Source of the DNA: a virus
IMG/VR virus record: IMGVR_UViG_3300008954_000024
Span: 25,066-89,065 of that record
Strand: one strand, 5' to 3'
DNA length: 64,000 nt
A model generated the notes under the pieces. The model did no database searches and had not been told where the DNA came from. It worked only from the letters and a program-made list of their open reading frames with translations. A program made the translations under genes and the position numbers. Position 1 is the stretch's first letter. Each line of letters opens with the position of its first letter. Shown here one piece after another: positions 19,682 to 28,986 of the stretch.

Positions 19682-19708
19682 CGTCCCCGGGGTTTAACTC
19701 CGGGGACG
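19682..19708 (+). terminator. Hairpin terminator after the fibre operon
   Basis: CGTCCCCGG pairs perfectly with CCGGGGACG around a nine-base loop and is followed by ATTTATTTAT, a T-rich though not pure U tract. It ends the three-gene fibre block. Confidence 0.75.
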
Positions 19709-19718
19709 ATTTATTTAT
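19708..19718 (+). promoter_or_regulatory. Putative late promoter element (GATTTATTTAT)
   Basis: Imperfect copy of the AT motif that abuts the terminator hairpin, 30 bases before the next start codon. Confidence 0.3.
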
Positions 19719-19748
19719 GATTATGATGTGTAATTTGAGGATATATAA

Positions 19749-20237
19749 ATGTCAAGTAGTAGTTTAGAATACCATATCAATGTTCTGAAAGATGTTCGTG
19801 TCGGGCTTGATGAGAACATTCAAAAAGTGTCAAGACAGGTGCAAATTGATCAGATACGTCTCGAGTCAGTAAGCGTTCCTTGTGCTGCAATTTCTGCCTT
19901 TATTAAAAGCACTAGAGAACAGCTAGAAGATGCTGAATCTCTTGAAGAAAGGGCTGAAATTGCACGTTCTGCGCTGCAAAAGCTAGAGAGCTACTCAGTT
20001 GAGTACGTGTCAAATGAAAGACATATTCTCTCTAAGAGAATAGGCATGGTCGAAGGCTTCCAGGTATACGCACAATCAATAGATGAGCATATAGTAGAGA
20101 AGCAGACAGAGATCGAAGCACACAATCGTGTGCAAGAGCGTGTTGAAAATGGTGAAAATTTAAATCGTCGCAAAGCAGGAACGAGACCAGAAAAGTTAAA
20201 AGACATAAGGCATTTTGAAGAGCGCACAAGTGAATAA
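19749..20237 (+). CDS. Unidentified coiled-coil protein
   Basis: The 162-residue protein is not recognised. Almost the whole sequence is predicted helical, with heptad-like hydrophobic spacing (for example LESYSVEYVSNERHILSKR around 76-95) and a charged, Arg/Glu-rich tail. There is no membrane segment and no signal peptide. ATG 19749 follows GAGG at a nine-base distance. A J-domain-like gene follows after 37 bases. A chaperone or structural linker would fit the coiled coil, but nothing specific supports it. Confidence 0.65.
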   Translation: MSSSSLEYHINVLKDVRVGLDENIQKVSRQVQIDQIRLESVSVPCAAISAFIKSTREQLEDAESLEERAEIARSALQKLESYSVEYVSNERHILSKRIGMVEGFQVYAQSIDEHIVEKQTEIEAHNRVQERVENGENLNRRKAGTRPEKLKDIRHFEERTSE

Positions 20238-20274
20238 ATCGGCACAACGCATATTACAGAAATCGAGATAGATT

Positions 20275-20931
20275 GTGTCCCATAGCCACAAGATTCATAA
20301 GCTTGTGTATCAAATAAAGTATCTCAAGGAAGAATTTGCAGAGTGCCAGCAAATATACGAAAAGGCAAAAATAGAGTTCTTTACTGACGCTATTACAAAA
20401 AAGAAAGAAATGGGTGCTGAGGATGACGAGATTTCTGATGCCTCATTAGATACAGATGACACAAATGACTCTGACCCCATGGCTGAGGAAGTGCTGACCA
20501 CCAGCGAGAGTGATCGTGAGGAGATTGAAGATTTAGAAATCTCTGATACATCCTCTGCAAAAAATCAGCCCAGATGGGCCAAACAGCTATTCAGAGATGT
20601 GGCAGTTATAACTCATCCTGATAAAGTTCCAGATAGTCTTAGTGAAAAACTACGAGAAAAATTGGTTTCCCTCTACACGCTTGCAACTGATGCATATCAA
20701 AGCGGGAATTTTTCTGGATTGGTTGAAGCTGCATCGGAGCTAGGTGTTGAGATGCCTAGTGATGGAGAAGATCTAGCCCAGTATCTCAATTCTGAAATTT
20801 TTGACTTAGAAGGTAAGATAGAAGAAATAAAAATGACGCTAATTTGGACATGGGCACTTAGTAGCCCAGAGGAAAAAGTTGAGTTAATGAATGCTTTTGC
20901 AGAGATGAGAGGCTGGTCTGAAGACGTGTAA
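20275..20931 (+). CDS. J-domain-like co-chaperone protein
   Basis: Residues about 100-160 read as a J-domain: a helix WAKQLFRDVAVITHPDKV with the invariant HPD loop, followed by a helix with LREKLVSLYTLATDAYQSG. HPD is the motif that stimulates DnaK ATPase. The N-terminal half is a coiled stretch and a long acidic, Asp/Ser/Thr-rich linker. The last 40 residues form another helix pair. It is unlike the canonical DnaJ at 25957 because it lacks the Gly/Phe and zinc regions, so it may direct DnaK (27055) to a dedicated phage client. GTG 20275 is the likely start. Confidence 0.6.
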   Translation: MSHSHKIHKLVYQIKYLKEEFAECQQIYEKAKIEFFTDAITKKKEMGAEDDEISDASLDTDDTNDSDPMAEEVLTTSESDREEIEDLEISDTSSAKNQPRWAKQLFRDVAVITHPDKVPDSLSEKLREKLVSLYTLATDAYQSGNFSGLVEAASELGVEMPSDGEDLAQYLNSEIFDLEGKIEEIKMTLIWTWALSSPEEKVELMNAFAEMRGWSEDV

Positions 20932-20969
20932 AAATGCAGTGTATGATTTAAAATTACTCAGGAGATATT

Positions 20970-21404
20970 ATGTCCTGGCAGCCCCCACGCTCACCTTACA
21001 ATCTCATTCAAGAGCATCTTTGGCAGGATCCCTGGAAAATATTTGTCGCATGTATCTTTTGCAACCTAACAAAAAGGGTTGATGCAGAACCGTATATGTG
21101 GGAATTTTTTCTAAAATACCCAACTCCACAAGCAGCGTCGAATGCAAATCTTGAAGATGTCAAGACTATGATACAGCCGCTAGGATTGTCACAGAGACGA
21201 TCTAAGGCCCTGGTGAGAATGTCTGATGATTACATCAACAAGAAGTGGAGGGATAACCCAGAAGTTCTCTACGGGATCGGAAAGTATGCTTCCGATGCTT
21301 ATCGTATTTTTTGCTTAGGCGATTGGAAAGATGTGCAACCCAGAGATAATGCCCTAAATGACTATCACACATGGTTAAAAAATCAAACTGCTCAGGTTGC
21401 TTAA
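20970..21404 (+). CDS. MBD4-like HhH-GPD DNA glycosylase
   Basis: This 144-residue single domain closely resembles the catalytic domain of the animal mismatch glycosylase MBD4, which removes T or U opposite G. Shared features are DPWKIFVACIFCNLT at about 20-34, a helix-hairpin-helix LGIGKYASDAYRIF-type segment (YGIGKYASDAYRIF, about 101-114) and QPRDNALNDYHTWL (about 122-135), whose Asp aligns with the MBD4 catalytic Asp. It lacks any methyl-CpG-binding domain. ATG 20970 follows AGGAG. Together with the Fpg/Nei-like enzyme at 22129 it gives the phage a base-excision repair pair. The comparison is from memory of the human sequence. Confidence 0.75.
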   Translation: MSWQPPRSPYNLIQEHLWQDPWKIFVACIFCNLTKRVDAEPYMWEFFLKYPTPQAASNANLEDVKTMIQPLGLSQRRSKALVRMSDDYINKKWRDNPEVLYGIGKYASDAYRIFCLGDWKDVQPRDNALNDYHTWLKNQTAQVA

Positions 21405-21423
21405 ACATGCATTAGATGAGATG

Positions 21424-22083
21424 CTATGATTCGAACTTTCGTAATCGAGCGATACTATCAATAATAGTGACATAGGTTTGATGAGTGACCCAGTCGCCAG
21501 CATTAATATAAGTCTTAATATGTTGATCTTCGTCCACCCATATTAACGCTTCAGGATTATGGGTGTGTCCCATTATAAAGACATCCACATCTTCATTGTG
21601 CCTAAGCACATGAATGACGCTTCGTAATTTGTGACGCTTAATCTGAATTCCTGTCCACCATGTAGTAAAGTCAAACTTAAATGTGAATTCAAGAATGTTC
21701 TGGATGACAGACAGAAGTGTTACAAAGAGCTTATTATGCAGTGCACCTTTGGTGTACTCATCACCGTGCTCTATTCTAAATTTTCTGCCTCCTTCTTCAA
21801 ACTCATATTTTTTGACAAAGTTAATGCCAAAAAGGTTGTCTCCTATTAGACCGACTAAGCTTTCATCGTGATTTCCGACTACATAGATGATCTCTTTCTG
21901 ATAATCGATTGTTTCTAGAATCTTTTTACACCGATTGGTAAAGACCGGGATTTTTATGAAATCAATAATGTCTCCGGCTAGAATAAGCTGATCATAGCTT
22001 TCACTTGTTAAAAAGCTTAATAGCTCACTTGATTTGTAGAATTGACTGCCTATGTGTGTATCGGAAATGATTACTCTTTTCAT
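21424..22083 (-). CDS. Calcineurin-like metallophosphoesterase (LpxH-like family)
   Basis: This is the only minus-strand gene in the window. Metal-binding blocks appear in order: SDTHIG near residues 7-12, LAGDIIDF near 34-41, VVGNHDES near 67-74, HGDEYT near 107 and GHTHNPE near 172-178. The order and spacing resemble UDP-2,3-diacylglucosamine hydrolases and related phosphoesterases, but the substrate is uncertain. It ends 20 bases from the converging glycosylase gene and is divergent from the Fpg gene with a 45-base gap that must hold promoters for both directions. The isolated orientation suggests separate acquisition. Confidence 0.82.
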   Translation of the reverse strand: MKRVIISDTHIGSQFYKSSELLSFLTSESYDQLILAGDIIDFIKIPVFTNRCKKILETIDYQKEIIYVVGNHDESLVGLIGDNLFGINFVKKYEFEEGGRKFRIEHGDEYTKGALHNKLFVTLLSVIQNILEFTFKFDFTTWWTGIQIKRHKLRSVIHVLRHNEDVDVFIMGHTHNPEALIWVDEDQHIKTYINAGDWVTHQTYVTIIDSIARLRKFES

Positions 22084-22128
22084 TTGAACACTTTGAATTT
22101 AAGTGGTAACATTTCTACAGGGGTTTTT

Positions 22129-22935
22129 ATGCCAGAGGGTCCAGAAGTTAGACATATCGTTGACGCTTTATCAGAGAGGCTCACAGAAAAATGTTTACTT
22201 AAGATTGATTTGTTAAGTGGAAGATACACAAGGCACGGCCCTCCAGAGGGATCATTTGATCTTATCAAAAATTTACCAAGAATGATAACTTCTGTTGAAT
22301 GTCATGGAAAATTTATTTACTTTAAGCTAGATGAAGGCTGGAGCATCTGGAGCACATTGGGAATGTCAGGTACATGGCAGTCAGGGGCGACGAAACATAG
22401 TAGGGTTAAATTAACCATTGAAGATGATGAGATCTTCTTTAATGATATGCGTAACTTTGGAACACTAAGGTTTGTAAAAGGTCATGACTACTTGTGTCGC
22501 AAGCTCACAAAGCTAGGCCCAGATATGCTATCACAAGATATAACTGATTTTGAATTTAAAAATGCTCTAAGAAAAAGAAAGAATAAAACTATTGTCCAGG
22601 CAGTAATGGATCAATCTGTGATCGCAGGGGTTGGAAATTATCTAAAAGCAGAATCACTATATATGGCCAGAATTTCTCCCCATAGACTTTGTAGTAGTCT
22701 TAGTGATCGAGAGATTTCTGCTTTAAATAAAAGCATAAAATCAACTATCCGTGAGTCTTATAGGACTGGCGGTGCAACTATTTCCACATATCAAGATTTT
22801 GATGGAAATTCTGGCAAATACACTAGAAGATTTGCTGTTTATAATCAGGATGTTGATCCAATCGGTAATCAAGTAATCAAGGAAAGAACTTCTGACGGAA
22901 GAACTACACACTGGGTTCCCGAGGTTCAAAATTAG
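22129..22935 (+). CDS. Fpg/Nei-family DNA glycosylase with a zincless finger
   Basis: Formamidopyrimidine/endonuclease VIII-type enzymes remove oxidised bases and cut the strand using an N-terminal Pro. MPEGPEVRHI at the start gives the catalytic Pro2 and Glu3. A helix-two-turn-helix follows (QSVIAGVGNYLKAESLY, about 163-179), and the C-terminal hairpin contains DGRTTHWVPEVQ. The four Cys of the usual zinc finger are all absent, as in NEIL1, plant and mimivirus-type members, while the finger Arg is kept. I chose ATG 22129 because residue 2 must be Pro; the frame is open further upstream. Overlap of an upstream extension with the divergent gene argues against a longer protein. Confidence 0.88.
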   Translation: MPEGPEVRHIVDALSERLTEKCLLKIDLLSGRYTRHGPPEGSFDLIKNLPRMITSVECHGKFIYFKLDEGWSIWSTLGMSGTWQSGATKHSRVKLTIEDDEIFFNDMRNFGTLRFVKGHDYLCRKLTKLGPDMLSQDITDFEFKNALRKRKNKTIVQAVMDQSVIAGVGNYLKAESLYMARISPHRLCSSLSDREISALNKSIKSTIRESYRTGGATISTYQDFDGNSGKYTRRFAVYNQDVDPIGNQVIKERTSDGRTTHWVPEVQN

Positions 22936-22944
22936 GAGAAAGAC

Positions 22945-23193
22945 GTGGAAGAATATAAACTTTCAGATGAGGTAATAGGCCAGGTGGCAAAGCTGGTGCA
23001 ACTAGCTATTATCACCGGAACAGACGTGATTGATCATCTTAGAATGATTAGAGTGACAAGCTCTGAACTAGATGACAGCACACTAGTGTTAACACCTGAG
23101 TACAGAGAAGTTTCTGAGAATCAAGTGTCACAATTGCTAGAAGAGGTTTCACAAATTCAGGATGCCGAGGAAGATGAAAGACAGGCTGATTAG
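22945..23193 (+). CDS. Small acidic protein of unknown function
   Basis: The 82-residue protein is not recognised. It has a helical N-terminus (VIGQVAKLVQLAIITGTDVI), a short strand segment (STLVLTPEYREV) and an acidic helical tail. GTG 22945 follows AGGAG at seven bases. It sits ten bases after the glycosylase and overlaps the next gene by about 30 bases, so it belongs to the same transcript. Similar short phage proteins are common but uncharacterised. Confidence 0.65.
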   Translation: MEEYKLSDEVIGQVAKLVQLAIITGTDVIDHLRMIRVTSSELDDSTLVLTPEYREVSENQVSQLLEEVSQIQDAEEDERQAD

Positions 23194-23548
23194 CATGTTT
23201 GAGCTTCGGAAGTCATTCATGCAGGAATTGAGAAAAAGCTTCCCAGAAGCATATCCAGAATTGCCGATTGATCTAAAGAAAAAAGAAAATCAGCAGCTTT
23301 GTCGTGATATGGCACTGCGCGGTGTAGAGGAAATGTTTGAGGCTTTGCAGCATTTGAAAAACTGGAAACCACATCGGGTTACAAATATCGAAGAATTCGA
23401 TGATAGGGAGTTCCTGGAAGAGATAGTTGATGCTTTCAATTATTTTTTCTCACTGATAATCCTTGCCGGCTATGATGCAGATGATCTATACAAGGCTTAT
23501 GTTTTAAAAGATGAAATAATCCACAGTAGATTAAAAGACGGATATTAG
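23162..23548 (+). CDS. All-alpha NTP pyrophosphatase / dimeric dUTPase-like protein
   Basis: The 128-residue helical protein has acidic metal-binding signatures in the order expected for dimeric dUTPases and T4 gp56-type dCTPase/dUTPases: GVEEMFEALQHL near 58-69, then EEIVDAFNYFFSL near 85-97, and a terminal Lys...HSRLKDGY. It would hydrolyse dUTP to dUMP, keeping uracil out of DNA and feeding thymidylate synthesis. The start is uncertain: ATG 23162, 23174 and 23195 are all in frame, and the first overlaps the preceding gene. It is immediately followed by a second protein with a related N-terminal domain. Confidence 0.65.
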   Translation: MPRKMKDRLISMFELRKSFMQELRKSFPEAYPELPIDLKKKENQQLCRDMALRGVEEMFEALQHLKNWKPHRVTNIEEFDDREFLEEIVDAFNYFFSLIILAGYDADDLYKAYVLKDEIIHSRLKDGY

Positions 23549-23549
23549 A

Positions 23550-24491
23550 TTGTCAACCATCGACGACCTTTTTAGTAGACAGAGAGTTTTTAATGATCTG
23601 TTCTACAGCTCTGACAAGCTTTCAGAGAAGCAGAAAGAAGAGATTACAAAGTCTTTTTCTCTAGCATTGCACGCAGAGGTTTCTTCTCTAGTGTCTGGGC
23701 TAAACTATAAAGATCACACTAGTGAAATCGTACCTGTCAATAAAACGAAAATTCTGTATGAGTCTGTTGATGTATTTCGATATATTTTGGCTATCTTGAA
23801 TCTGTGGGACATTTCGAGTGATCAGTTTGTCTCTGCGTTTCATGACAAAGACCTCTTTTTGCACACCCGTTATCAATCATCTAAGAGCCAATGGGAGGGC
23901 CAAGAGGTAATAATTCTTGACTTGGACGATGTCATAATAGAATTCAGATCGGGATTTATAGAGTGGTTGGAGAAAAATCATAATCTTAAGATCGATAGAA
24001 ATTCTTCTGAATACTATACAACATCAGAGGTAAAAGCAGCTGGGTTAAATCCGGAAAAGGTCTTTTTTGACTTCATCAGAGAAAGAGAATTACGCAATCT
24101 GGCACCAAACAAGAAGATGATCTCTGCTATAAATCAGATTAAAGATGCAGGATATTGGGTACATATACTGACTGCCCGTCCTAATGAAAATTTGCTTTGT
24201 TGTTATGATACTTTTCACTGGATAAATGAGTCGGGCTTGCAGTATGATAGAATTAGCTTTAGCTCTGAAAAGTATAGATGGCTCACACAGTCAGATTATT
24301 TTGATTCTGGAAAAGTCGTCTGTGCAATCGATGATTCAGCAAAGCATGCAGCTGAGTATGCAAAGCACGGTATTCATGTCTATTCTCCAAGAACATCATA
24401 TAACACTGAACTAGAGGGTCGCGAAAACATATCAATGTATGATGACTCAAAAGATTTTTTACGACTCTTTTTAAATAAACATTCTCTCTAA
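23550..24491 (+). CDS. Fusion of a dUTPase-like domain with a HAD 5'-nucleotidase domain
   Basis: Residues about 1-110 are helical with ALHAEVSSLVSGLNY and YESVDVFRYILAILNLW, matching the acidic helix pairs of all-alpha dUTPases like the gene just upstream. Residues about 118-313 are a HAD phosphatase of the deoxyribonucleotidase type: VIILDLDDVI (nucleophile and acid/base Asp), HILTARP (motif II) and CAIDDSAKHA (motif III). The pair would turn a dNTP into dNMP and then a nucleoside, or control dUMP. The likely start is TTG 23550, one base after the previous stop. The domain fusion is seen in sequence; substrate is inferred. Confidence 0.7.
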   Translation: MSTIDDLFSRQRVFNDLFYSSDKLSEKQKEEITKSFSLALHAEVSSLVSGLNYKDHTSEIVPVNKTKILYESVDVFRYILAILNLWDISSDQFVSAFHDKDLFLHTRYQSSKSQWEGQEVIILDLDDVIIEFRSGFIEWLEKNHNLKIDRNSSEYYTTSEVKAAGLNPEKVFFDFIRERELRNLAPNKKMISAINQIKDAGYWVHILTARPNENLLCCYDTFHWINESGLQYDRISFSSEKYRWLTQSDYFDSGKVVCAIDDSAKHAAEYAKHGIHVYSPRTSYNTELEGRENISMYDDSKDFLRLFLNKHSL

Positions 24492-24521
24492 CAGCATAAA
24501 ATTACTACAAAGGATTCTCAT

Positions 24522-25502
24522 ATGCCACAAGATAAAAACCTTGAACCTGTAAAATTGCCAATGGCGCTTCGATTTGATGAAGATCCAACAACGCAATTCT
24601 TAAATGATCTCGATGCACTAGATATTGAGCTTGTAGATCACCCAACTCCCCAGCAGATGAGAGATGTCGCGTGGAGATTTGTGAAGGCAACGTGGGCGGA
24701 TCAACCAGACTACACAAACCCTTCAGGAGCTTCACAGCTAGAGCTTAGTGAAAATCTCGAGGATGTGCTTTGCTTTCGTGCATTGCCGACACCAATGGAG
24801 ATCTTCAGCTTTACCTTTAAGTTTGCCGGCATTGATTTGCAGACCGTGACTCATCTAATTCGACATCGAGCTGGATCTTTTGCTGCACAGTGTACAGGTG
24901 ATAGATTCTTGCATCATGAGCCATGCCTTGTTCCTTCTTCAGTTGAAAATAGTCCTGAGCTTTATCGTCGATGGAAGCGTCATGTTGACGATGCCAAGCA
25001 GCTCTATGCCGACATGGTTGATACCAATCAGATTTCCATGATGGATGCTCGTACAATCTTGCCAAAGTGTTTGTCAACATTTTATTACGGAAGGTTTAAT
25101 CTAAAGGATATTATCGGGCTTGTTAAGCAGCGGGCTGATAAGCAAATTCAGCCTGCAGTTGATAATCTCATTGCAGCGAAAATGGCTCTTGAAATTATCA
25201 AGGTCCTCCCTGAAGCTAGTGCTGTTATTGGTACAAAAGCACTGACAGGTCCTGCCTGGCATTATATTAGAAATCTGAGATCTGGAACAGGTACAAATTT
25301 ATACTGGCCTGATTCTGATAGTGATAAGCACATAGAATATCATCCAAATGATACAATCTATCAGGCACATCGATATGACCTAAATGGAACAAATCCGCCC
25401 GTTGAGGAGTCTGAGGGAAACACAAAGTTTCGTCAGATTTGGAATGGACTGATAGATGAAATTACTAATCTTGAAACAGCCTATAAGAATACAAAGGAAT
25501 AA
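24522..25502 (+). CDS. thyX: Flavin-dependent thymidylate synthase, divergent ThyX
   Basis: ThyX methylates dUMP to dTMP using FAD and methylenetetrahydrofolate. The signature region here is RHRAGSFAAQCTGDRF at about 112-127, related to the family motif RHRxxSxNxxSxR but two residues longer before the last Arg and with Cys near the position of the conserved second Ser. VKQRADKQIQPAVDNLI (about 206-222) fits the helical region that precedes the active site. At 326 residues it is longer than most ThyX. ATG 24522 is the clear start. It lies among dUTPase and deoxyribosyltransferase genes. Given the changed motif, a related pyrimidine-modifying reaction cannot be excluded. Confidence 0.75.
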   Translation: MPQDKNLEPVKLPMALRFDEDPTTQFLNDLDALDIELVDHPTPQQMRDVAWRFVKATWADQPDYTNPSGASQLELSENLEDVLCFRALPTPMEIFSFTFKFAGIDLQTVTHLIRHRAGSFAAQCTGDRFLHHEPCLVPSSVENSPELYRRWKRHVDDAKQLYADMVDTNQISMMDARTILPKCLSTFYYGRFNLKDIIGLVKQRADKQIQPAVDNLIAAKMALEIIKVLPEASAVIGTKALTGPAWHYIRNLRSGTGTNLYWPDSDSDKHIEYHPNDTIYQAHRYDLNGTNPPVEESEGNTKFRQIWNGLIDEITNLETAYKNTKE

Positions 25503-25504
25503 TA

Positions 25505-25945
25505 ATGAAAGCATATATCGCAAGTTCTTGGTTCACACCTGCAGCTTTTGAGGAGGTTGAAACCATCAAAGAGCTATTAACAAAAAATGGCTATGAATAT
25601 TTTTCACCGAAAGATTTTTTCATCTGTCCTCCAACTGCTGATCTGCAAACACAGAAGGATACATTTGAGGGAAATGTAGAGCACATTCTTGGAAATGATT
25701 TTGTGATTTGTAATACACGTGACAAGGATATGGGAAGCATCTTCGAAGCTGGTGTAGCATATCATTCAGATACACCTATTGTATATTTTTGTGCAGGCCT
25801 TCCTGGTGGTGCCACATTTAATTTGATGCTCGCACAATCAGGCATAAAGGTCTGTACATCATTTCAGGATCTTGATGATTATCTTTCGAGATGCAATGAT
25901 AGCAATGAGCTTCTCTTTGAACCCTACTATGGATCAATAGAGTAG
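25505..25945 (+). CDS. Nucleoside 2-deoxyribosyltransferase-like protein
   Basis: The 146-residue protein has the Rossmann-like order of this family: KAYIASSWF at the start, a central [20 protein letters not shown] (about 62-81) with the candidate nucleophile Glu in IFEAG, and [12 protein letters not shown] after it. These enzymes exchange bases on deoxynucleosides or hydrolyse modified nucleotides, which fits salvage alongside ThyX and thymidine kinase. ATG 25505 starts two bases after the ThyX stop. The nucleotide or nucleoside preference is not predictable from sequence. Confidence 0.78.
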   Translation: MKAYIASSWFTPAAFEEVETIKELLTKNGYEYFSPKDFFICPPTADLQTQKDTFEGNVEHILGNDFVICNTRDKDMGSIFEAGVAYHSDTPIVYFCAGLPGGATFNLMLAQSGIKVCTSFQDLDDYLSRCNDSNELLFEPYYGSIE

Positions 25946-25956
25946 AGGGTACTTTC

Positions 25957-26991
25957 TTGTCTGATTTTTACAGTGTGTTAGGAGTTGACAAGAGTGCATC
26001 ACAGGATGATATCAAGAAAGTGTATAGAGAGCTAGCATTAAAATATCATCCTGATAGAAATTCAGATAATCCAGATGCAGAAGCAAAGTTCAAAGAAGCA
26101 TCTGAGGCATATGAGGTGCTATCTGATCCCGAGAAAAGAAAGCAATATGATCTGGGAGGTACACGAAATTTTACGACGTTTGCAGATAACCCACATGACA
26201 TTTTTGAAAGCTTCTTTAAAGACTTTGGATTTGAATCTTTCTTTAGCGGGCATAGCCAGCCAGATTCGGGTCCACAAGTAGGCGAGGATGTTGAAATACT
26301 GGTGACTATTTCTCTAGAGTCAGCATTTTCAGGCATTGAAAAACAGACAACCTATAACAGTTTGATCATATGTGACAAATGTAGCGGTGCGGGCATTAGA
26401 GATCCATCTGATGTTCAGACTTGTCCCAACTGTAACGGCTCTGGTAAGATGCATCACACTGCTGCTTTTCTAAATATATCAATGACTTGTGGTCACTGCC
26501 AGGGTTCCGGAAGTACTATTAAGAATCCGTGCAAGTCATGTAAGGGCTTGGGAAGAGTTCAAGAGCCTCGAGCGATAAAGTTCACCATTCCTGTAGGAAT
26601 CATGAGCGGAGAAAGATTAAGAATTCAGAATCTAGGAAATCATCATCCAGCATCGAATCAGCCAGGTGATCTATACATTAGAGTTGATGTTGTTCCTCAT
26701 CCTAAGTTTGAGAGAGAGATGAACGATCTACACTGTCGTAAGCACATCTCGTATCCGCTTGCTGTTCTAGGTGGAACTGTCACTGTTGAGACACTATCAG
26801 GTGAAGTTTCTCTTAAGGTGACACCCGGTACACAGCACGGCACAGTAGTTAAATTGTCTGGAAAGGGAATGAAGAGAGAGGGTGTTATAGGTGATCAAAT
26901 GGTGCATCTCTGTCTTGAAGTGCCCACTGAAATAACCAAACAGGAGAGAGACCTGATTTTGAATTTGAAAAAAATTCAAAAAGAGCAATAA
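25957..26991 (+). CDS. dnaJ: DnaJ (Hsp40) co-chaperone
   Basis: This is a canonical type I DnaJ. The J-domain occupies 1-65 with HPD at about 29-31 (LKYHPDRNS). A shortened Gly/Phe-type linker with GFESFFSGH follows. The zinc region has four CxxCxGxG-like units between about 128 and 190 ([32 protein letters not shown]), then the peptide-binding beta domains. It delivers unfolded proteins to DnaK, whose gene lies 63 bases downstream. The start is a TTG at 25957; no ATG precedes the J-domain. Length 344 is slightly short of the usual ~375. Confidence 0.92.
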   Translation: MSDFYSVLGVDKSASQDDIKKVYRELALKYHPDRNSDNPDAEAKFKEASEAYEVLSDPEKRKQYDLGGTRNFTTFADNPHDIFESFFKDFGFESFFSGHSQPDSGPQVGEDVEILVTISLESAFSGIEKQTTYNSLIICDKCSGAGIRDPSDVQTCPNCNGSGKMHHTAAFLNISMTCGHCQGSGSTIKNPCKSCKGLGRVQEPRAIKFTIPVGIMSGERLRIQNLGNHHPASNQPGDLYIRVDVVPHPKFEREMNDLHCRKHISYPLAVLGGTVTVETLSGEVSLKVTPGTQHGTVVKLSGKGMKREGVIGDQMVHLCLEVPTEITKQERDLILNLKKIQKEQ

Positions 26992-27002
26992 AAAGGGTTT
27001 TC

Positions 27003-27031
27003 TTTCTAAATTTGGTGTCTACATTTATACT
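27003..27031 (+). promoter_or_regulatory. Candidate promoter before dnaK
   Basis: TTTCTA (27003-27008) and TATACT (27026-27031) are 17 bases apart. The spacer contains GTGTCTACATT (27015-27025), which recurs exactly upstream of the sigma factor gene (56683-56693). AAGGAG before ATG 27055 is the ribosome site. Confidence 0.4.
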
Positions 27032-27051
27032 GTCGTCATAAGGAGACGTGA

Positions 27052-28920
<1,869 letters not shown>

Positions 28921-28986
28921 ATTTCTCATAACAGGTATAGAATGTTTATGAAAGGAGTAATGTTTATGCTCCTACCTGGAAGGTAA

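Noticed and set aside
21631-21871. Plus-strand frames inside the phosphoesterase gene
   Set aside because: They lack ribosome sites and known motifs, and the minus-strand frame contains a complete set of enzyme motifs.
25505-25945. Toxin or anti-phage effector related to nucleoside deoxyribosyltransferases
   Set aside because: The gene lies in a nucleotide-metabolism block without an antitoxin or sensor gene, so salvage is the simpler reading.
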